A stretch of DNA of 64,000 bases. It comes from Pezicula radicicola. Taxonomy: Eukaryota; Ascomycota; Leotiomycetes; Helotiales; Dermateaceae. This document shows positions 36,111 to 48,747 of this stretch, one piece after another (the stretch's first letter is position 1; each line of letters begins with the position of its first letter). The notes below the pieces were generated by a model. The model saw only the letters and a program-made list of their open reading frames with translations, had not been told where the DNA came from and did no database searches. Location of the stretch: the NCBI GenBank assembly GCA_003008705.1, contig PDUO01000019.1, positions 616,552 through 680,551 on the forward strand, read 5' to 3'. The translations under genes and the position numbers were made by a program.

Positions 36111-37522
36111 ATGTCCTTGACCGAAAGCTTCATCACCTCCATTCGGGCCCAGCACAAGTCTGCGAACACCGCCATATCAAAAGATGTGGGCATCTACGTC
36201 CATACGCTGCATCCGACGCACACCATCAAGTCGACTTTCAAGAAGAGCTCTACGCCAGTCAATGCCTTGGCAGCCAGCTCTACCCACATCTTTGCAGCCC
36301 AGGCCGACAAAGCGGTCGTCAATGTCTACTCGAGGGAGCGGGGCAATCATGAGGCTCTTGTCTCTTTCCCTGAGAGGATACACAGTCTGGCACTGGTCGG
36401 CGATGGCCTGCTCGCGCTCGGAACTGCTGAGGGGCGTGCTATACTATGGGAGGTATGTGTACCGTTCTTGCATTGTTTCGAGGGGTTGCGCTGATATTAG
36501 TACTTCTGCAGGTCTTTACAGGCCGGCAAGTGTCGACCCCTACCGCACATCTGCAAGCTGTTACCTGCGTCGCCGCGACTCAAACGCATCTGATCACAGG
36601 TTCGGAGGACTCCAACATTCACGTCTGGTCGATTCCAACCTTGCTGTCTTTGAGTTCAAGCGAAACACACGAACCCATCCGGAGTTTATCCCACCATCGA
36701 GCCGCAATCACTTCTTTAGCGATGGGACACAGCACAAGCACAACAAACATTTGCGTTTCAGGAAGCAAGGACAACACATGCATTGTATGGAATTATCATT
36801 CTGGTACTCGTCTTCGAACATTTCTTTTTGGAGAGGTCACGCCATTGTGTTTGACTCTTGAGCCATGTGACCGAGCTGTTTATGTCGGCTGTGGAGATGG
36901 CTCCTTACAAGTCATAGACTTTGCCCAGCAAAGCTCGGTGGTGAACCCTCTCTATGATACCCGACTCCAGGACGCCCCCGTGACGATCACGTCCCCCCCA
37001 TGGAAAGCTTCATTTGAGCCAGGAGCAGCCCACTGCCTTGGTCTCAGCTACGATGGGACCAGTCTACTCTCTGGCCATGCTTCCGGTAAGGTAGTACAGT
37101 GGGATGCCTGTCTACGAAGCGGCAATGGAGGTGAGTTGGCCGACTTGAACGCTCCAGTCACCAATCTTCTTATGCTATCTCCCTTCGAAAACCCGAGGAC
37201 AATCGAGGCCCTCACAGTTGTGAAGCCAAAACTTGGTGACGGCAATTATACTTTCACTGCAGAATTTATCGGCAGGACAGACCAAATACACCAAACTCCA
37301 TTCGAGAGGGTTTTGCGATCTCCCGGCTTTCCATGTGAGGTTCTGGAAGCTGCTATTTCAAGCTTCTCTAGACCGGCAGCTACGACAGCCGCCTCTGGTG
37401 ACGACGATAAGCTTCGAAAAGAAAATGAAGAATTGAAGGAGCTTGTGAAAGAGCAAAGAGCTCTCCAGAAGAAGACTTTCGAGAAATACTCAAAACTCAA
37501 GTCTGGGCTGGCGTCATCGTAG
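36111..37522 (+). CDS. IPI3: Pre-rRNA-processing protein Ipi3 (WD40)
   Basis: Exons are 36111-36452 and 36512-37522 (phase 0), giving 450 aa, close to the family length. WD-type repeats are visible: VTCVAATQTHLITGSEDSNIHVW, split here as LITGSEDSNIHVW; then ITSLAMGH...ICVSGSKDNTCIVW, and CLGLSYDGTSLLSGHASGKVVQWD. The C-terminus has a short coiled coil (RKENEELKELVKEQRALQKK), as in Ipi3/WDR18. The protein works in the Rix1 complex (Ipi1-Rix1-Ipi3, with Mdn1) during ITS2 processing and late 60S assembly in the nucleus. This is a housekeeping gene and a useful anchor for synteny. The intron is short and canonical. Confidence 0.92.
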
Positions 37523-38163
37523 GTTGTTTCAGGCTTGCTCCGCCATTGGCCGTAACCCTAGCACTAGCCATGCCATGCCGAGGTAGGCTGCCGATTGGGA
37601 GTGCAAGAATAATAAGAGAAACATATCATAATTATAAATTTAAAGGTCTGACGGCCCAGTGGTCCGACGCAGATAAGAAATGCCACGCCCCGCCAAGGTT
37701 GAGGGGAGCAAATCGCAAAATATTAATCTGCTTTATGGTGTTGACGCGATCGCCCGATCCGTGCGAAGCGAATGCTTGCCTCCTCGTCTCCGAATCAGAT
37801 TCATGCGATAGCGGGTTTTCTAGGATACCATGTGCTATGCTTAACGTAGAGCCTGGCCGTTCTGTGGTCTTTGCGACCTACTGTGTTTGATATTTCTGGA
37901 TGTTCACGTTTGATCCGTAGTATCAACACCGTCAGAATCGCGTAATGTCAATGATAATATCATGGAACACGTCCACTCCGAAGTCCTCGTCGCATATATG
38001 TATTCACTCAATCGTTTCAGTGCTAGGCGGCGAAACCTAACACAGCCTCTTCTGCAGAATACTGACAACATGATGGGGAATACATTACTGGCCGGATGCC
38101 TCCCGAAAATATGGGATGCCAGATGCTCCAGCTCAGCACCGGGAAGGGTAGTGAAAGTTCAAA
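37523..38163. other. Intergenic region between IPI3 and sedolisin gene
   Basis: No supported gene. It includes the IPI3 terminator side and the sedolisin promoter. Small ORFs are uninformative. Confidence 0.5.
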
Positions 38164-40231
38164 ATGAGGATCGGTGCTGTTGTTCGAGTGTTCGCTGCCC
38201 TGGTGGTAGCGATATCTGCATCTCCAGTATCAACAACGAGCCATGTGGTCCATGAACGTCGCTCCCAACCCGCACACAAATGGGAGAAGCATTCGCGTCT
38301 CCATCCTGCCGCTGTATTCCCCGTCAAAATCGGCCTGACACAACAGAATCTCCACCGAGCCGAGGAGTTTATTAATGAGGTAGCGCATCCAGAGTCGAAG
38401 AATTATGGACAGCATTGGTCGCCCCAGAAGGTTGCCGAGATGTTCGCTCCTAAGCCAGAGACGATCGACTTGGTGAAGGCCTGGTTACATGAGTCGGGAA
38501 TTGAGCCCTCCAGGGTTCGGTTGTCAGCGTCTCGCAACTGGTTGACGTTTAATGCTTCCACGGCCGAAGTTGAGAGTCTTTTGAAGGCAGAATATCATGT
38601 GTATAACCATGAGACCGGTCACAAGCGTATGTTCTTGCTTGTTGATCCTCGCGATAGCACAAAACTAATGCCTTTCGATAGACATCGCGTGCGATTCATA
38701 TAGCGTCCCTGCTCATCTCACTGAGCACATCGATATTGTCACGCCAACTATACATTTTGACAAGAAAGTTGGCACCCCACGGAAGATGAAGCACGAAGAT
38801 CTGCCAGCTCCTATGCGCGAATTAAACAAGCGTATGATGAGCACAGATAAACGAGCAGCCCCTGGAGTGTTCCCCGAAAGTTCTGACGGTAGAGCTGGCA
38901 TTCTTGGTTCTCCTCAAGACGCATCGAACCCAAAACAAGGAGCTGCCGTGACAAACGCACTCATGACTTTAGATAACTGCGACACCATGATCACTATGGC
39001 TTGCCTCCAAGCCCTGTACGATATGCCCGTTGGAAAGAGTAACGTAGCCAACAATACCCTAGGCGTTGTAGAATATACGCCTCAAGCGTTCTTGCAAAAA
39101 GACTTGGACGTGTGGTTCACCCAATTCTCACCTAACCAGGAGGGGACCTCACCAAAAGTCAATTTAATTGATGGAGCTGTTGTCCAACAAACAAACCAGA
39201 GTTTCAACTTCAATGGCGAGTCTGCTCTTGATCTACAATACGCAATGGGTCTTATCTACCCCCAGACGGTGACCATGTACCAGGTCGGAGATCTCGTTCA
39301 AGGAGGTAGCTTCAATAACTTTTTGGATGCCCTTGATGCTAGCTACTGTACCTTCCAGGGTGGTGACTCAAAAGACCCTAGCGTTGATGGCCAATATCCC
39401 GACAGTAAACCAGGCGGATTCAATGGCGCTGAAGACTGCGGAACATTTACTTCCACCAACGTCATTTCCACATCCTACAGTACCAACGAAGCAGATCTCT
39501 CAGCCAAGTACGAGCAACGCCAATGCTTAGAATACATGAAGCTCGGCCTTCAAGGTGTCTCCATCCTCTACTCTTCTGGTGACTTCGGCGTAGCTGGAAA
39601 CAGCGGCCAATGCATCAACGCTGAAACTGGTGCTTACAACAATGGCACCAACGGAATATTCAATCCTTCGTTCCCAGGAACCTGCCCCTACGTAACGTCC
39701 GTCGGCGCCACACAAGTCATGAATGGCTCTACAGTCCACACCCCCGAGTCTGCATCAGAACGCGTCATCTTCTCTGGCGGCGGCTTCTCAAATAATTTCG
39801 CTATGCCTTCATACCAAAAGGATGCGATGGCCACCTACTTCGCAAATTCTCCGCCACCGTACGGTGCTGACCGTTTTAACAACTCACAGAAAGTCCGTGG
39901 ATACCCTGATGTTTCTGCTAATGGTGTCAACTACGTCGTTGCTGTCAATGGCAAGTTCTCACTTGCATTTGGAACTTCTGCCTCTTGCCCTATGTTCGCA
40001 GCTCTCCTCACCATGATCAATGAGAATCGCATTGCCGCCGGAAAGAGTCCCGTTGGTTTCATCAATCCCACTCTATACGCGAACCCACAGGTCATGAACG
40101 ATATCACCAACGGTGGCAACGAAGGTTGTGGTACCAAGGGTTTTGACAGTGTTGAAGGCTGGGATCCTGTGACCGGACTCGGCACACCTAACTATCCAGC
40201 CATGTTGGATTTGTTTATGAAGTTGCCTTAG
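38164..40231 (+). CDS. Secreted sedolisin / tripeptidyl-peptidase (S53)
   Basis: Exons are inferred at 38164-38626 and 38682-40231, giving 670 aa. A signal peptide (MRIGAVVRVFAALVVAISAS) is followed by a Pro-kumamolisin activation domain (HPESKNYGQHWSPQKVAEMF). The catalytic domain has the S53 triad: Glu and Asp in FNGESALDLQYAMG, and Ser in FGTSASCPMFAALL. The oxyanion Asp is in SSGDFGVAG. The calcium site is formed by MNDIT and DPVTGLGTP near the C-terminus. It is an acid-active secreted exo/endopeptidase that removes tripeptides, typical of saprotrophs and plant pathogens. The prodomain is cleaved autocatalytically. Nothing is broken. Confidence 0.93.
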
Positions 40232-40868
40232 CGAGGCAGGCTTACGGCTGAAGGCTTTTGGCGTATGGGGGTTAAGCCTGGCGCTTATAAACATTGAGAG
40301 ATCACTATATGACCTAATGGACCTATCCCGCTTAATCTTCACACCTTATATACATACTATAGTACTGTAATTATTTTCTCTAGAATTCTAGAATTAAGTA
40401 GAACATTTATATCAGAGCTGATCGGCTCTGTTATTCTTTCTTCTAATGAGCTGTATCTTTCCGCTATTATGGTGATTAGTTGGTAAGCCATGGGAGCCGG
40501 GCATTTTCTCTGCTAGTAGTGTCGGTAGTGAATATTCGTTTCTCTCCTGTTCACTAGAAACCTCTTTTGCTCGGTGTAACTTGCTCGCTACCTCTTTTTG
40601 TGGGTAGCTCGCTTAGTCAACAGTTTCCACGGTATGAAAGTACACGAAGTCGGACGATCACCAGTGCCGACCTTAATTCAATACTAGTAAATTATGATAA
40701 GGCACCTACGGAAAGTAGACTAAGAGAGACATTAAAAGAAAACTAAATTCACACCTTCAACCCCTCAACCTTCTCCCCAACCCTCTCAACCACAACCTCT
40801 CCCGCATCTCCCTTCTCATCCACCCCATTACCTATCCCATCCCCCATCCCCATCCCCTCCCCCTCCAT
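40232..40868. other. Intergenic region after sedolisin gene
   Basis: No gene. The last 110 bp (about 40755-40865) are C-rich and run into the 3' end of the monooxygenase pseudogene, where the frame continues open past the presumed stop. Confidence 0.45.
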
Positions 40869-42606
40869 CTACCTAAACCGTCCCCCATAATGATCGCCCC
40901 TCACCCCTCTCTGTCCAGCACCATAAATATTATTCCCCCCACAACCTCATAATCTTCATGCTTTAACCCCCTCTCCACAAGCACCGGCCTCAAAAGATAA
41001 ACCACATTCTCAAAACTCTCTGGTACTGTCGTATAGCTTATATTAAATCCATCTACTCCGGCTATATTTATCCATTCTTCCATTATATCACCTATCATTT
41101 CGGGTGTTCCTACTAGATTTGGATGGAATCCTCCAAATGCCATTTTTAAACCTAGGAGTCGGGGTGTCCAGGGTATGTTTTTCCCCTTGTTCTTCGTTGT
41201 TTTGTGTGCTGGTAGAGGAGAGTGAGGAGAGGGAGGGGGGAGTGGTGTTAGTTGTGGGATTTTTGGATTGACTTTGACTTTGACTTGCTGCTATAAAACT
41301 TTCTATCACGCGCCCTGGATTGAATGTTCATTTGGTTCTGATGGCAACGTAAAGGGTTCATAGAGGGGATATTTTGATAGATTTATTCCTGCATAGCTTG
41401 AGAATTGGGCTAGACTGCCTATTATATCGGCGTGGTTTTTGCGTGGGTGTATTTTTCTTGGGCTTCTTTTAGTGTTTTCTAGAATAATATTAGAAAAGCT
41501 TTAATGCTTTGAAGAGATGATGTAGATTTTGTAGTTTGGTTGAGTTCAGTGGGATGAAGGAATTTTTGTGGTTTTAGGGAAAAGCTAGTTAGCCGCTTAC
41601 TTCTATTCAACACAACATTATCAGTAACTGGTTTAGCATTTTGAATTGATTTACTTACTAGAAACTCCTGCTTGGAAGATCATAGGTGTTCTTTGTGGGC
41701 TTGAATGCGTTTGATAACGTGAGGAACACTTGAAGTATTTGCCTGGGTTTTCATTAGTTTAAAACCTTCTCGTGGGATGTGTTGATGAAGATGAGGAAGA
41801 ACCTTTACGTACTATTTTTTTTTATCTTGGCTGGATCCCATGCTGTGCTTGTTTCTATGTCGTGTATCACTGCGTCATCAGCCCAAGAACCTTCCCATAA
41901 TCTAATAGGTTCCTCTATTAGGCCTATTCAATAGCAGGGATTGTGGGAGGGAACAAACATGTAGCATAAATTCATATATTCACGCGCAACTTTATACCTC
42001 TCATTGTGCGGAACGTCAAAAATTCCAAGTAAGTCCAACGGCCTCTTCAAATCTAAGTAACCCCAAAAAGGAACTCACAACATTATCAGCACCAAACTCC
42101 TCAGGAGCCCTCTTATTTCAACTAGTAACCATATTCCAAGCCACCCTCCCCTCAGTCAAATGATCCAAAATACTCGTAGTCCTCGCCAAAATAAACGGAT
42201 TCAGATAACTCGTACTACCAGTAACTCCAAATCTAACAGTTTTGGTCACAGAAGCCATAGCAGGAATAATAACCTTGAAATCTAATGCTGCTGCTTGTAT
42301 TCCTGCGCGTAACATTGGGTCTTCGTTTCCTCCGTAGATGGAATGCGTGGAGTATTCGTCTGCGAAGAATATACAAGACATTCGTCATTTTTCGGCTAGT
42401 TTGGCTAGATTTAGCCAGTACGGGAGTCTGTCTTTGGTTTTGGCTGTGTCGGTTGGATCTCTGGTTTTCTTTTGTCAGTCGAGTCGTGATTATGTAGTTA
42501 GGAATTTTGCAAGGTGCTGTTGATGGGTTGCTTACTTCTATTGTCTGGGTGATGCATGATTGCCAGCGCAAGCCTTTTCGAAAAAGTTGAGGTAGATTTT
42601 CTTCTT
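40869..42606 (-). pseudogene. Decayed FMN-dependent (luciferase-like) monooxygenase
   Basis: Fragments in order on the minus strand match the NtaA/SnaA/DszA-type flavin monooxygenase fold: KKKIYLNFFEKACAGNHAS, then DRLPYWLNLAKLAEK, SCIFFADEYSTHSIYGG, GVTGSTSYLNPFILART, ILDHLTEGRVAWNMVTS, LWEGSWADDAV, QTHSSPQRTPMIFQAGVS, MAFGGFHPNLVGTPEMI and GDHYGGRF. The order is disrupted by in-frame stops (TAG 42538-42540, TGA 42385-42387, TGA 42118-42120, and one near 41925) and by at least one frameshift near 41430. Intact relatives are about 450-500 aa and use FMNH2 from a partner reductase. It is divergent from a second pseudogene (alpha/beta hydrolase). Confidence 0.85.
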
Positions 42607-43021
42607 GGGTGGTGAGGTTGAACCCCTATTCGCTGATGCTTTTTGGAGTGAGGAAAGTTGTGAGAATGAATGATAACAGGTTTTAGTGTGAAGATATATA
42701 CAGCGGGAATGATTCCGAATTTGTGGAAGCTTGTTATCAGACTTCCGTTTTGTAGTGTCTTATTAGTGGCAAGTAATGTTTGGATTAGGTCCCTAATGCA
42801 GATACAGAGGGAATGGGGAGAAGCATTTGAAGTGTTGGTAAGCGACCTGTCGCAAGTGTGTTGCCGATCGTGTCGGAAGACAGTTCCGACACAAAACCAC
42901 ATCAGCATCTTCAGCTACTGTGCAATTGAAACACATTATAGTTGATAGATATAAGAATATATAAGTCCTGTTCGTGTTGTGACACTACAAAGTTCCAAGA
43001 TATTAATCTCCACATACAATT
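42607..43021. promoter_or_regulatory. Former divergent promoter between two pseudogenes
   Basis: About 415 bp separate the 5' ends of the decayed monooxygenase and hydrolase. No coding region is supported. The bases around 43019 (CAATTATGTCT) resemble a normal start context. Confidence 0.4.
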
Positions 43022-43861
43022 ATGTCTCCTTCACCCATTAAAATAGCGTACGCGGACCACCAACTTGGCCAAATCCACTACAGATATGCACTCTTAGCCA
43101 CACCAGCAAACCCAAATCCCATAGTCTTCCTCCACAAATCCGCATCTTCGTCCAAAAGTTTCGAACCACTCATGAAATACTACGTCTCAAAAGGATACCG
43201 ATGCTACGCAGCCGACATGCCCGGATTTGGAGGGAGTTTCGACCTCGATCCCAATCCAGAAACATTATACACAACAACCTACTAAGTTTCAATCTACGCC
43301 CATTTATTCCAGCAACTCAGCCTCTTCGAAAACAACGCAAAATTCCACATCATCAGACATCATTCTAGTTCAACTTTATCCATAGAAATGGCCGTCACAT
43401 ACCCAGAAAACGTAAAGAGTATAGTCATGATCGAAGCAGGTTTAATGAACGAACAAGAAATAGCAACAATGAAATCAAAATACTGGGCTCCATTTAATGA
43501 ACCTCAACTCGATGGATCACGTTTGATGAAAACATGGACATATCTTCAATCAGGTGGAGCAGCTGAAAATCTCGAGTTAATGCATGACGAATTACTTGAT
43601 CATGTGAGAGTTTGGAGAGGGAGAACTCAGATTTATGGTGCTGTGTGGAGGAGTGACAGATAGCAGAATTTTAAGGAGGTGAGGTGTCCTATGTTGGCGA
43701 TTTGTGTGAGGGATGATGTTCTTTGGGAGTATTTTCATTATGTTGGGAAGTTGAGACCTGGGGTTGGGACTGTGGTGGTTAAGGGGGCGAATTTTGAGGA
43801 GGTACTTGATTGGGAGGGGTGTGCGAGTGCTATTGATGGGTTTTTGGTTAGTCAAGGGTGA
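43022..43861 (+). pseudogene. Decayed alpha/beta hydrolase
   Basis: A single frame from ATG 43022 to TGA 43859-43861 reads through as one hydrolase (about 280 codons) if two nonsense codons are ignored: TAA at 43283-43285 (after LYTTTY) and TAG at 43661-43663 (before QNFKEV-like sequence). The fold marks are IVFLHKSASSSKSFEP, YAADMPGFGGSFD and the strand near CPMLAICVRDDVLW. The nucleophile-elbow region reads RHHSSS where relatives have GHHSGS, so two glycines are lost by G-to-A type changes. The TAG fits C-to-T. This pattern suggests RIP-like or neutral decay. It is paired head-to-head with the monooxygenase pseudogene. Confidence 0.85.
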
Positions 43862-45618
43862 TTTTGGTGGGTTCTACAATAATCTTTTTAGTCTTTGTGA
43901 TCACTTATACAACTGAGCTTTAAATGGAAGTGGTATCACGAAGGAATAAATTTACTACTATTTTACCAAATAGAAAAAGTAATGACGGTATTTGGATGTG
44001 AGAATAGGTACGTTTTAACTACTTGTTTAGGAGCCTGTTCCCAAATGACAGCCTAGCATCAGAAGTGTTAGAAGAACTGCCGCAAGTGTCAGAATTGTTG
44101 AACTACAAGTTGAGGCCGAGTTGAAGGCGCAAGTGGCCAGCACGGTTCAAATTGGGGTTTTAAAAAGCTTTTGGACAATAAATATAGTAGACTTCCGGAA
44201 ACTGGAGCCAACGAACGACCTTAGTGTGGGACAGGCCAATGTAACATGTCATGGTAGTGTTCTGCAGCGACTTTTGTAAGAGCTGTCACGAACGCAATCG
44301 CGGCTACATGAATATCAACTGCCACGATAAGAGTTTCTATGCATGCGCCAGACAAGAGGCTGCGAAGACAACAAGGCTCGAACAGCAAGGTTGGCATGGA
44401 AGTAGCCACTGAGTGTGATAAGTATTTAGACTTTGACAAACTCACTTGCGACATCAACAGTCATAGCTTCAAAAGTTGTACCTTCTTCTCTGACACAGTG
44501 CTTTCACTTTATGCTTTAAGGACTTAAGAGTGCCTTTAGACTTGCGTTTAGTACTAGTAATACTTATGATTTTATCATTTTAAGCTTACTCCAAAGTTGT
44601 GTTTTAGATTGGTTAGACAGCTTGTGCAAGTACAAATTTATCTCCTTGCCAATCAAGTTAGTCAGTCTGAAGGTGTTTTCATCGTGTTAAACGCCTTTGA
44701 TGCAGTGGGCCTATTGAGTAAGTAGGTAGCATATAAAGGTAGTTCTGAGTGATACCTTTAAAGAGCCTAAGGGCAAAATTTCTAAGGATTTAATTGGGCC
44801 TATGACTTATGAAGGGCACAACTTGAAGCTCTCAGAGGACGGTGTTCAAGGAGACGGCATTGAGTCCAACATAAGTTCTGGAGTTGTAGAGCTTCTGAGA
44901 CTCCTGCAACATGCTAGGATTTAGAGTTGCATAGCATACTTGAGGTTATGCCAACCAGTTCATGAATCGCTTGAACATTACCAATCCCTCGCTAAATAGT
45001 GCCAAATTACTCAGATCAAGTGAGTTACACAAATCGAATCAGCGATTACACTCCTTTGTAGATCAGCCAAAATTTACGAATTTAAGAATAGATTCGGAAT
45101 TGGGCGGCAGTCGGGAGTCGGGAGTCGGGAGCGGGAAGCGAGAGTGAGTCGGAGTCGGGCATGAAGTATCTGATCATCTTTATCAGATTTAATTGGCAAG
45201 TTCTATGAGCCAAGCCGCTGCCCGTTGGGTCAGTTTCTAAAAAGGCCAGTGTTGAAAAGCTTAAGCAAAGAGTTTCACAAAGACACGAGTGGCCACGAAG
45301 GATTTATAAACCAAGCCCCATCTACGGAGTAAAAGGGGGGAACATCACACAATTAATAAGCGACAACTCGAAAAATCGGGAAGTGGCGGTGGGGCCGAAA
45401 GACGAAAGATCGTCATGTCCAACTCCGTACGTACGGAATATCTCCAGATGCCCCTTGTACTGTACATATACAACCGGTAAAGTGCCGAGATCGGGCATCA
45501 TCTTATATCTTCGTCATCCTTTCATTATAGATAATTGTAGCCTCAATTCCATCAGCTTCACTGCGGACAATTGCTAAAACAAATTGCCCTTTGCCTCAGT
45601 ACAAGCTCAATTACCAAG
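43862..45618. other. Gene-poor interval, no gene recognised
   Basis: No domain-bearing frame was found. It could contain an old degraded repeat between about 44380 and 45060, but no terminal repeats or protein fragments were recognised. A short GTCGGGA repeat is annotated separately. Confidence 0.5.
45109..45159. repeat. Short GTCGGGA tandem repeat
   Basis: AGTCGGGAGTCGGGAGTCGG is followed by degenerate units (GCGGGAAGCGAGAGTGAGTC). The unit is about 7 bp with four to seven imperfect copies. No gene context. Confidence 0.7.
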
Positions 45619-47447
45619 ATGGCAGCAGTTGATGGCTCCCTCGCTACCGTTCTATCTAATTCCAGTATGCCACCCGCAAGCACACCGCTCAGTGAAAAAC
45701 CAGCTCAGAATGCTGGACAGCGACCAGCATGCTTCAAATCTACCATTCAGGAATGTCTATTTGTGTTGACGGCTACAATGTCAATCGGAATGGCATCTTT
45801 CTTGTACGGAATCTGTACTGTTATCACGGCACCCATAGGCAGGGACTTAAATATGACCTCCGCAGAGATCACGTGGATCAATGCTTCCTCTGCGTATATA
45901 CTCCTTCTCTTCTCAGTAGCAGATATAATAGCTAATATCAGAACAGATTGAGTTCAGGAGCATTTCTCCTGTTCTTCAGTAAGATAGCGGATACCTATGG
46001 TCGTCGTTCCTTGCTTGTTTTCAGCATGGCCGCTTTCACAATCAGTAGTCTCATTACAGGCTTTGCCACAAACGCAATGTATATGGACGTCTTCTGTGGT
46101 CTACTCGGTCTTTGGGCGGCAGCTGCTGTACCACCCGCCGTTGGTATTTTGGGAGCCGCATACGAGGTTCCTTCAAAACGCAAAAACTACGCATTTGCTT
46201 GTTTCAGTGCTGGCAACCCCGTGGGCTTTGTCCTAGGTAGCATTTTGTCTGGTGTTGCGGAAAATTTGTTCAGCTGGAGAGCAAGCTTCTGGTTACTCGC
46301 AATTATATATGCCGTTTTCTTCGTAGCCGCCCTTTGGACAGTCCCAACAACCCAAACAGAGACAGAAAGATTTTCTTTCCGGGGTCTGAAGAGATTTGAT
46401 CTCTTCGGAATTTTCTTGAGCATGGCAGGAATTGCATTATTCTGTACTTCTTTGACGTAAGTTTTATCATCCTAAACGACTAGTCGACCAGAAGCTTTGC
46501 TAACTGGAGAATAGAATTGCAGGTGGTGCTGCTCGGGGTTGGAAAACGCCTTATGTCATTGTGCTACTAGTCCTCGGAATTGCGCTCATAATGAGTTTTA
46601 TTGGATGGGAAGGTTTCTGCAAGTATCCACTTATGCCATTGAAAATCTGGCGTGATCGAAACTTCTCCTTGGTAAATCATTCGCTTCACCTTCTAGATAC
46701 AGAAGCTAACGCAAATCTCAGATCAATGTAATCGTTTTGATGGGCTTCATGTCCTTCACAGCCAACGCATTTTGGCTCTCCCTCTTCATGCAAGACGTCC
46801 TCGGTTTCTCGGCTCTTAAAGTTGCCATTCATCTACTCCCACAGGCAATTGGAGGGATTGTAGTAAACATCATTGCAGGCCTTGTCTTACATCGTGTTAA
46901 CAACAAAATACTCACGGGACTTGGAGCTCTTGCTTATCTTGCATCTTCAATCCTCTTAGCGACAATGAAAACAGACAGCTCTTATTGGGCCTTCATATTT
47001 CCCTCTTTACTCCTTTCCGTCATTGGCGCAGATCTTCAATTCAACGTCGCTAATGTAAGTTTATCAGTTCTCGCACCCAACTCTCAACTTATACTTACAC
47101 AATGATAGATGTATGTGATGTCATCACTTCCACCAGCACAACAATCTCTCGCGGGTGGTATCTTTAATACCGTAACCAAAGTCTGCTCAGCAGTTGGTCT
47201 TGGTATCTCGGCTTCCATTTACAACGCCGAATCCACCTCCTCAGAAGCTCTACAAACAAATATCCGTCCATACACGATGATCTTTTGGTTCACTACTGCT
47301 AGTGCGGCTTGTGGGTTGTGTTTTGTACCGTGGTTGACTATTAAGACTCAAGGCCATTCTGAGGTTGAGAGTTCAACGGTTAGTTTAAGTGAGGGGAAGA
47401 ATACTGTGGAGAAAGGTACTGGGTTAGATGGCCCAGAAAAAAGGTGA
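45619..47447 (+). CDS. MFS transporter, DHA2 (14-TMS) drug-efflux type
   Basis: Five exons are inferred: 45619-45893, 45947-46456, 46515-46671, 46722-47054 and 47109-47447, giving 537 aa. The first intron (53 nt) rejoins ITWINASSALSSGAFLLFF, the family-typical sequence. Then comes KIADTYGRRSLL (motif A) and a proline-containing segment (AGNPVGFVLGS) in the position of motif C. A second half starts GFMSFTANAFWLSLFMQ. Such proteins export toxic compounds or small acids at the plasma membrane in exchange for protons. An in-frame ATG at 45571 exists, but 45619 has the better context (AAGATGG). No cluster enzymes are adjacent. The C-terminal 35 residues are cytosolic and Ser/Glu-rich. Confidence 0.9.
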
Positions 47448-48747
47448 GATCGGGGTATTGCGCCCAGGGATATTTGTTTTTAAATTTAAAAGTTATAGTT
47501 AATTGTATTATTCTTTTCATGATTACAGTCCTCTGGTGCTCCCTTTTTACTTTAACAAAACAAAAGTGTAGCAAAGCAAGCATTTGATACTAAGAAATCT
47601 CAGGAGCCCCACCACAGCTGGATTTAGAGTCTATTCCATCTGATAACATTATTCTTTCGCCACCTCCATTTCTGGATTTCCGAAACCAAGCAATACACCT
47701 GCTCCCGCCATTCCCCAGACCTGCCGCGAAGAAACAAGGTAGTCTCTCCAGTATCGTCGGTCCCTGAAACATATATTCAGTGTACTGTACACAATATGGA
47801 AACTGTCTCCGAATGTCATCAAGTTCTGATGGCGATATTGACAACCAGAAAACAATTGGCAAAGTATCAAATTGGCGTGACTGTTGACTTTAAATAGCTT
47901 AGTATATCAGAATTGGATCCAAGTGGTCTGACTCGGGATCACCTAGGTACCTTGTTTTCAATAATTGAGGCGGCCGCTCTATTTTGGGGTTTTTAAAACC
48001 ATGAGGTATTTATATTTGCCATTATCGTTAGTCTAGTTCTCTCATCCTTCCTCACATGTTAGTGGGCTTTCTTTAAGTATGGTCCTTTCACGAGTGCTTT
48101 AATGAATAGGCCTTGGGGAGCTATCGAAAGATATAATGATCTAGTTTTTATGTACAGTTGGCTATATCAGATGTAGCTCCTGAGAAGGTGCATTAGGCCT
48201 CTTGCGCTTTCATGGAGCCTGCTAGTACTTCTTTGATATTCAACGCTACTCAATGGCCTTTTTTAATGCTTCTAGTTATTTCTAGAAGGTGATTTGCAAT
48301 GTCGTGAAGGTGCTTTAAAGAGTATTCTTGTGAAAATCAAGGAATAACTGTGAAGAAAGGAGGTTTGAATCGCCTCTATTGTTAGTTGAAAATAAATGAC
48401 CCAGTGACTCAAATTTTGCATCAGTCAGAATTATCCCCTTGCTAAGTAGATCATCTATATGAGTGGAGTCACTGAGATGTTTTGAGTTGCCAAGCTGTTG
48501 AGTCGCTAGGTTACTTTGAGTCGCTCAAATGATTTCAGTCGCCCAGATTTTGGGTCGCCCAAATAATTTGAGTCGCTGAGTTGTTTTGGGTCGCTCAGGA
48601 AATTTGACTAGGTATTTACTCCATTTCTTTGATCACACTCTACGTTTCTGTGATTTAATGATATTTTAGATAGATTTTAGATGCTCAGAGCATCAAAATT
48701 GGCATAAGTATGCTTTAGGGCCACAACTCGCTTAACTTCCTTCCCCT
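47448..48747. other. Intergenic region with 18-bp minisatellite array
   Basis: No supported gene. ORFs at 47590-47870 on the minus strand overlap in two frames with no domain. The 3' part holds the 18-bp repeat array. Confidence 0.5.
48481..48609. repeat. 18-bp minisatellite array (TTGAGTCGCTCA core)
   Basis: About seven units of 17-18 bp are in series. Examples are TTGAGTCGCTCAAATGAT, TTCAGTCGCCCAGATTTT, TTGAGTCGCTGAGTTGTT and TTGGGTCGCTCAGGAAAT. More degenerate units reach back to about 48390. The core TTGAGTNNCTCAA is an imperfect palindrome. Confidence 0.8.

Noticed and set aside
36184..36861. 225-codon ORF overlapping IPI3
   Set aside because: A shadow frame of the clear WD40 gene; it has no domain of its own.
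44380..45060. Possible degraded retroelement
   Set aside because: The translations showed no reverse transcriptase, integrase or gag-like motifs; left as unexplained intergenic DNA.
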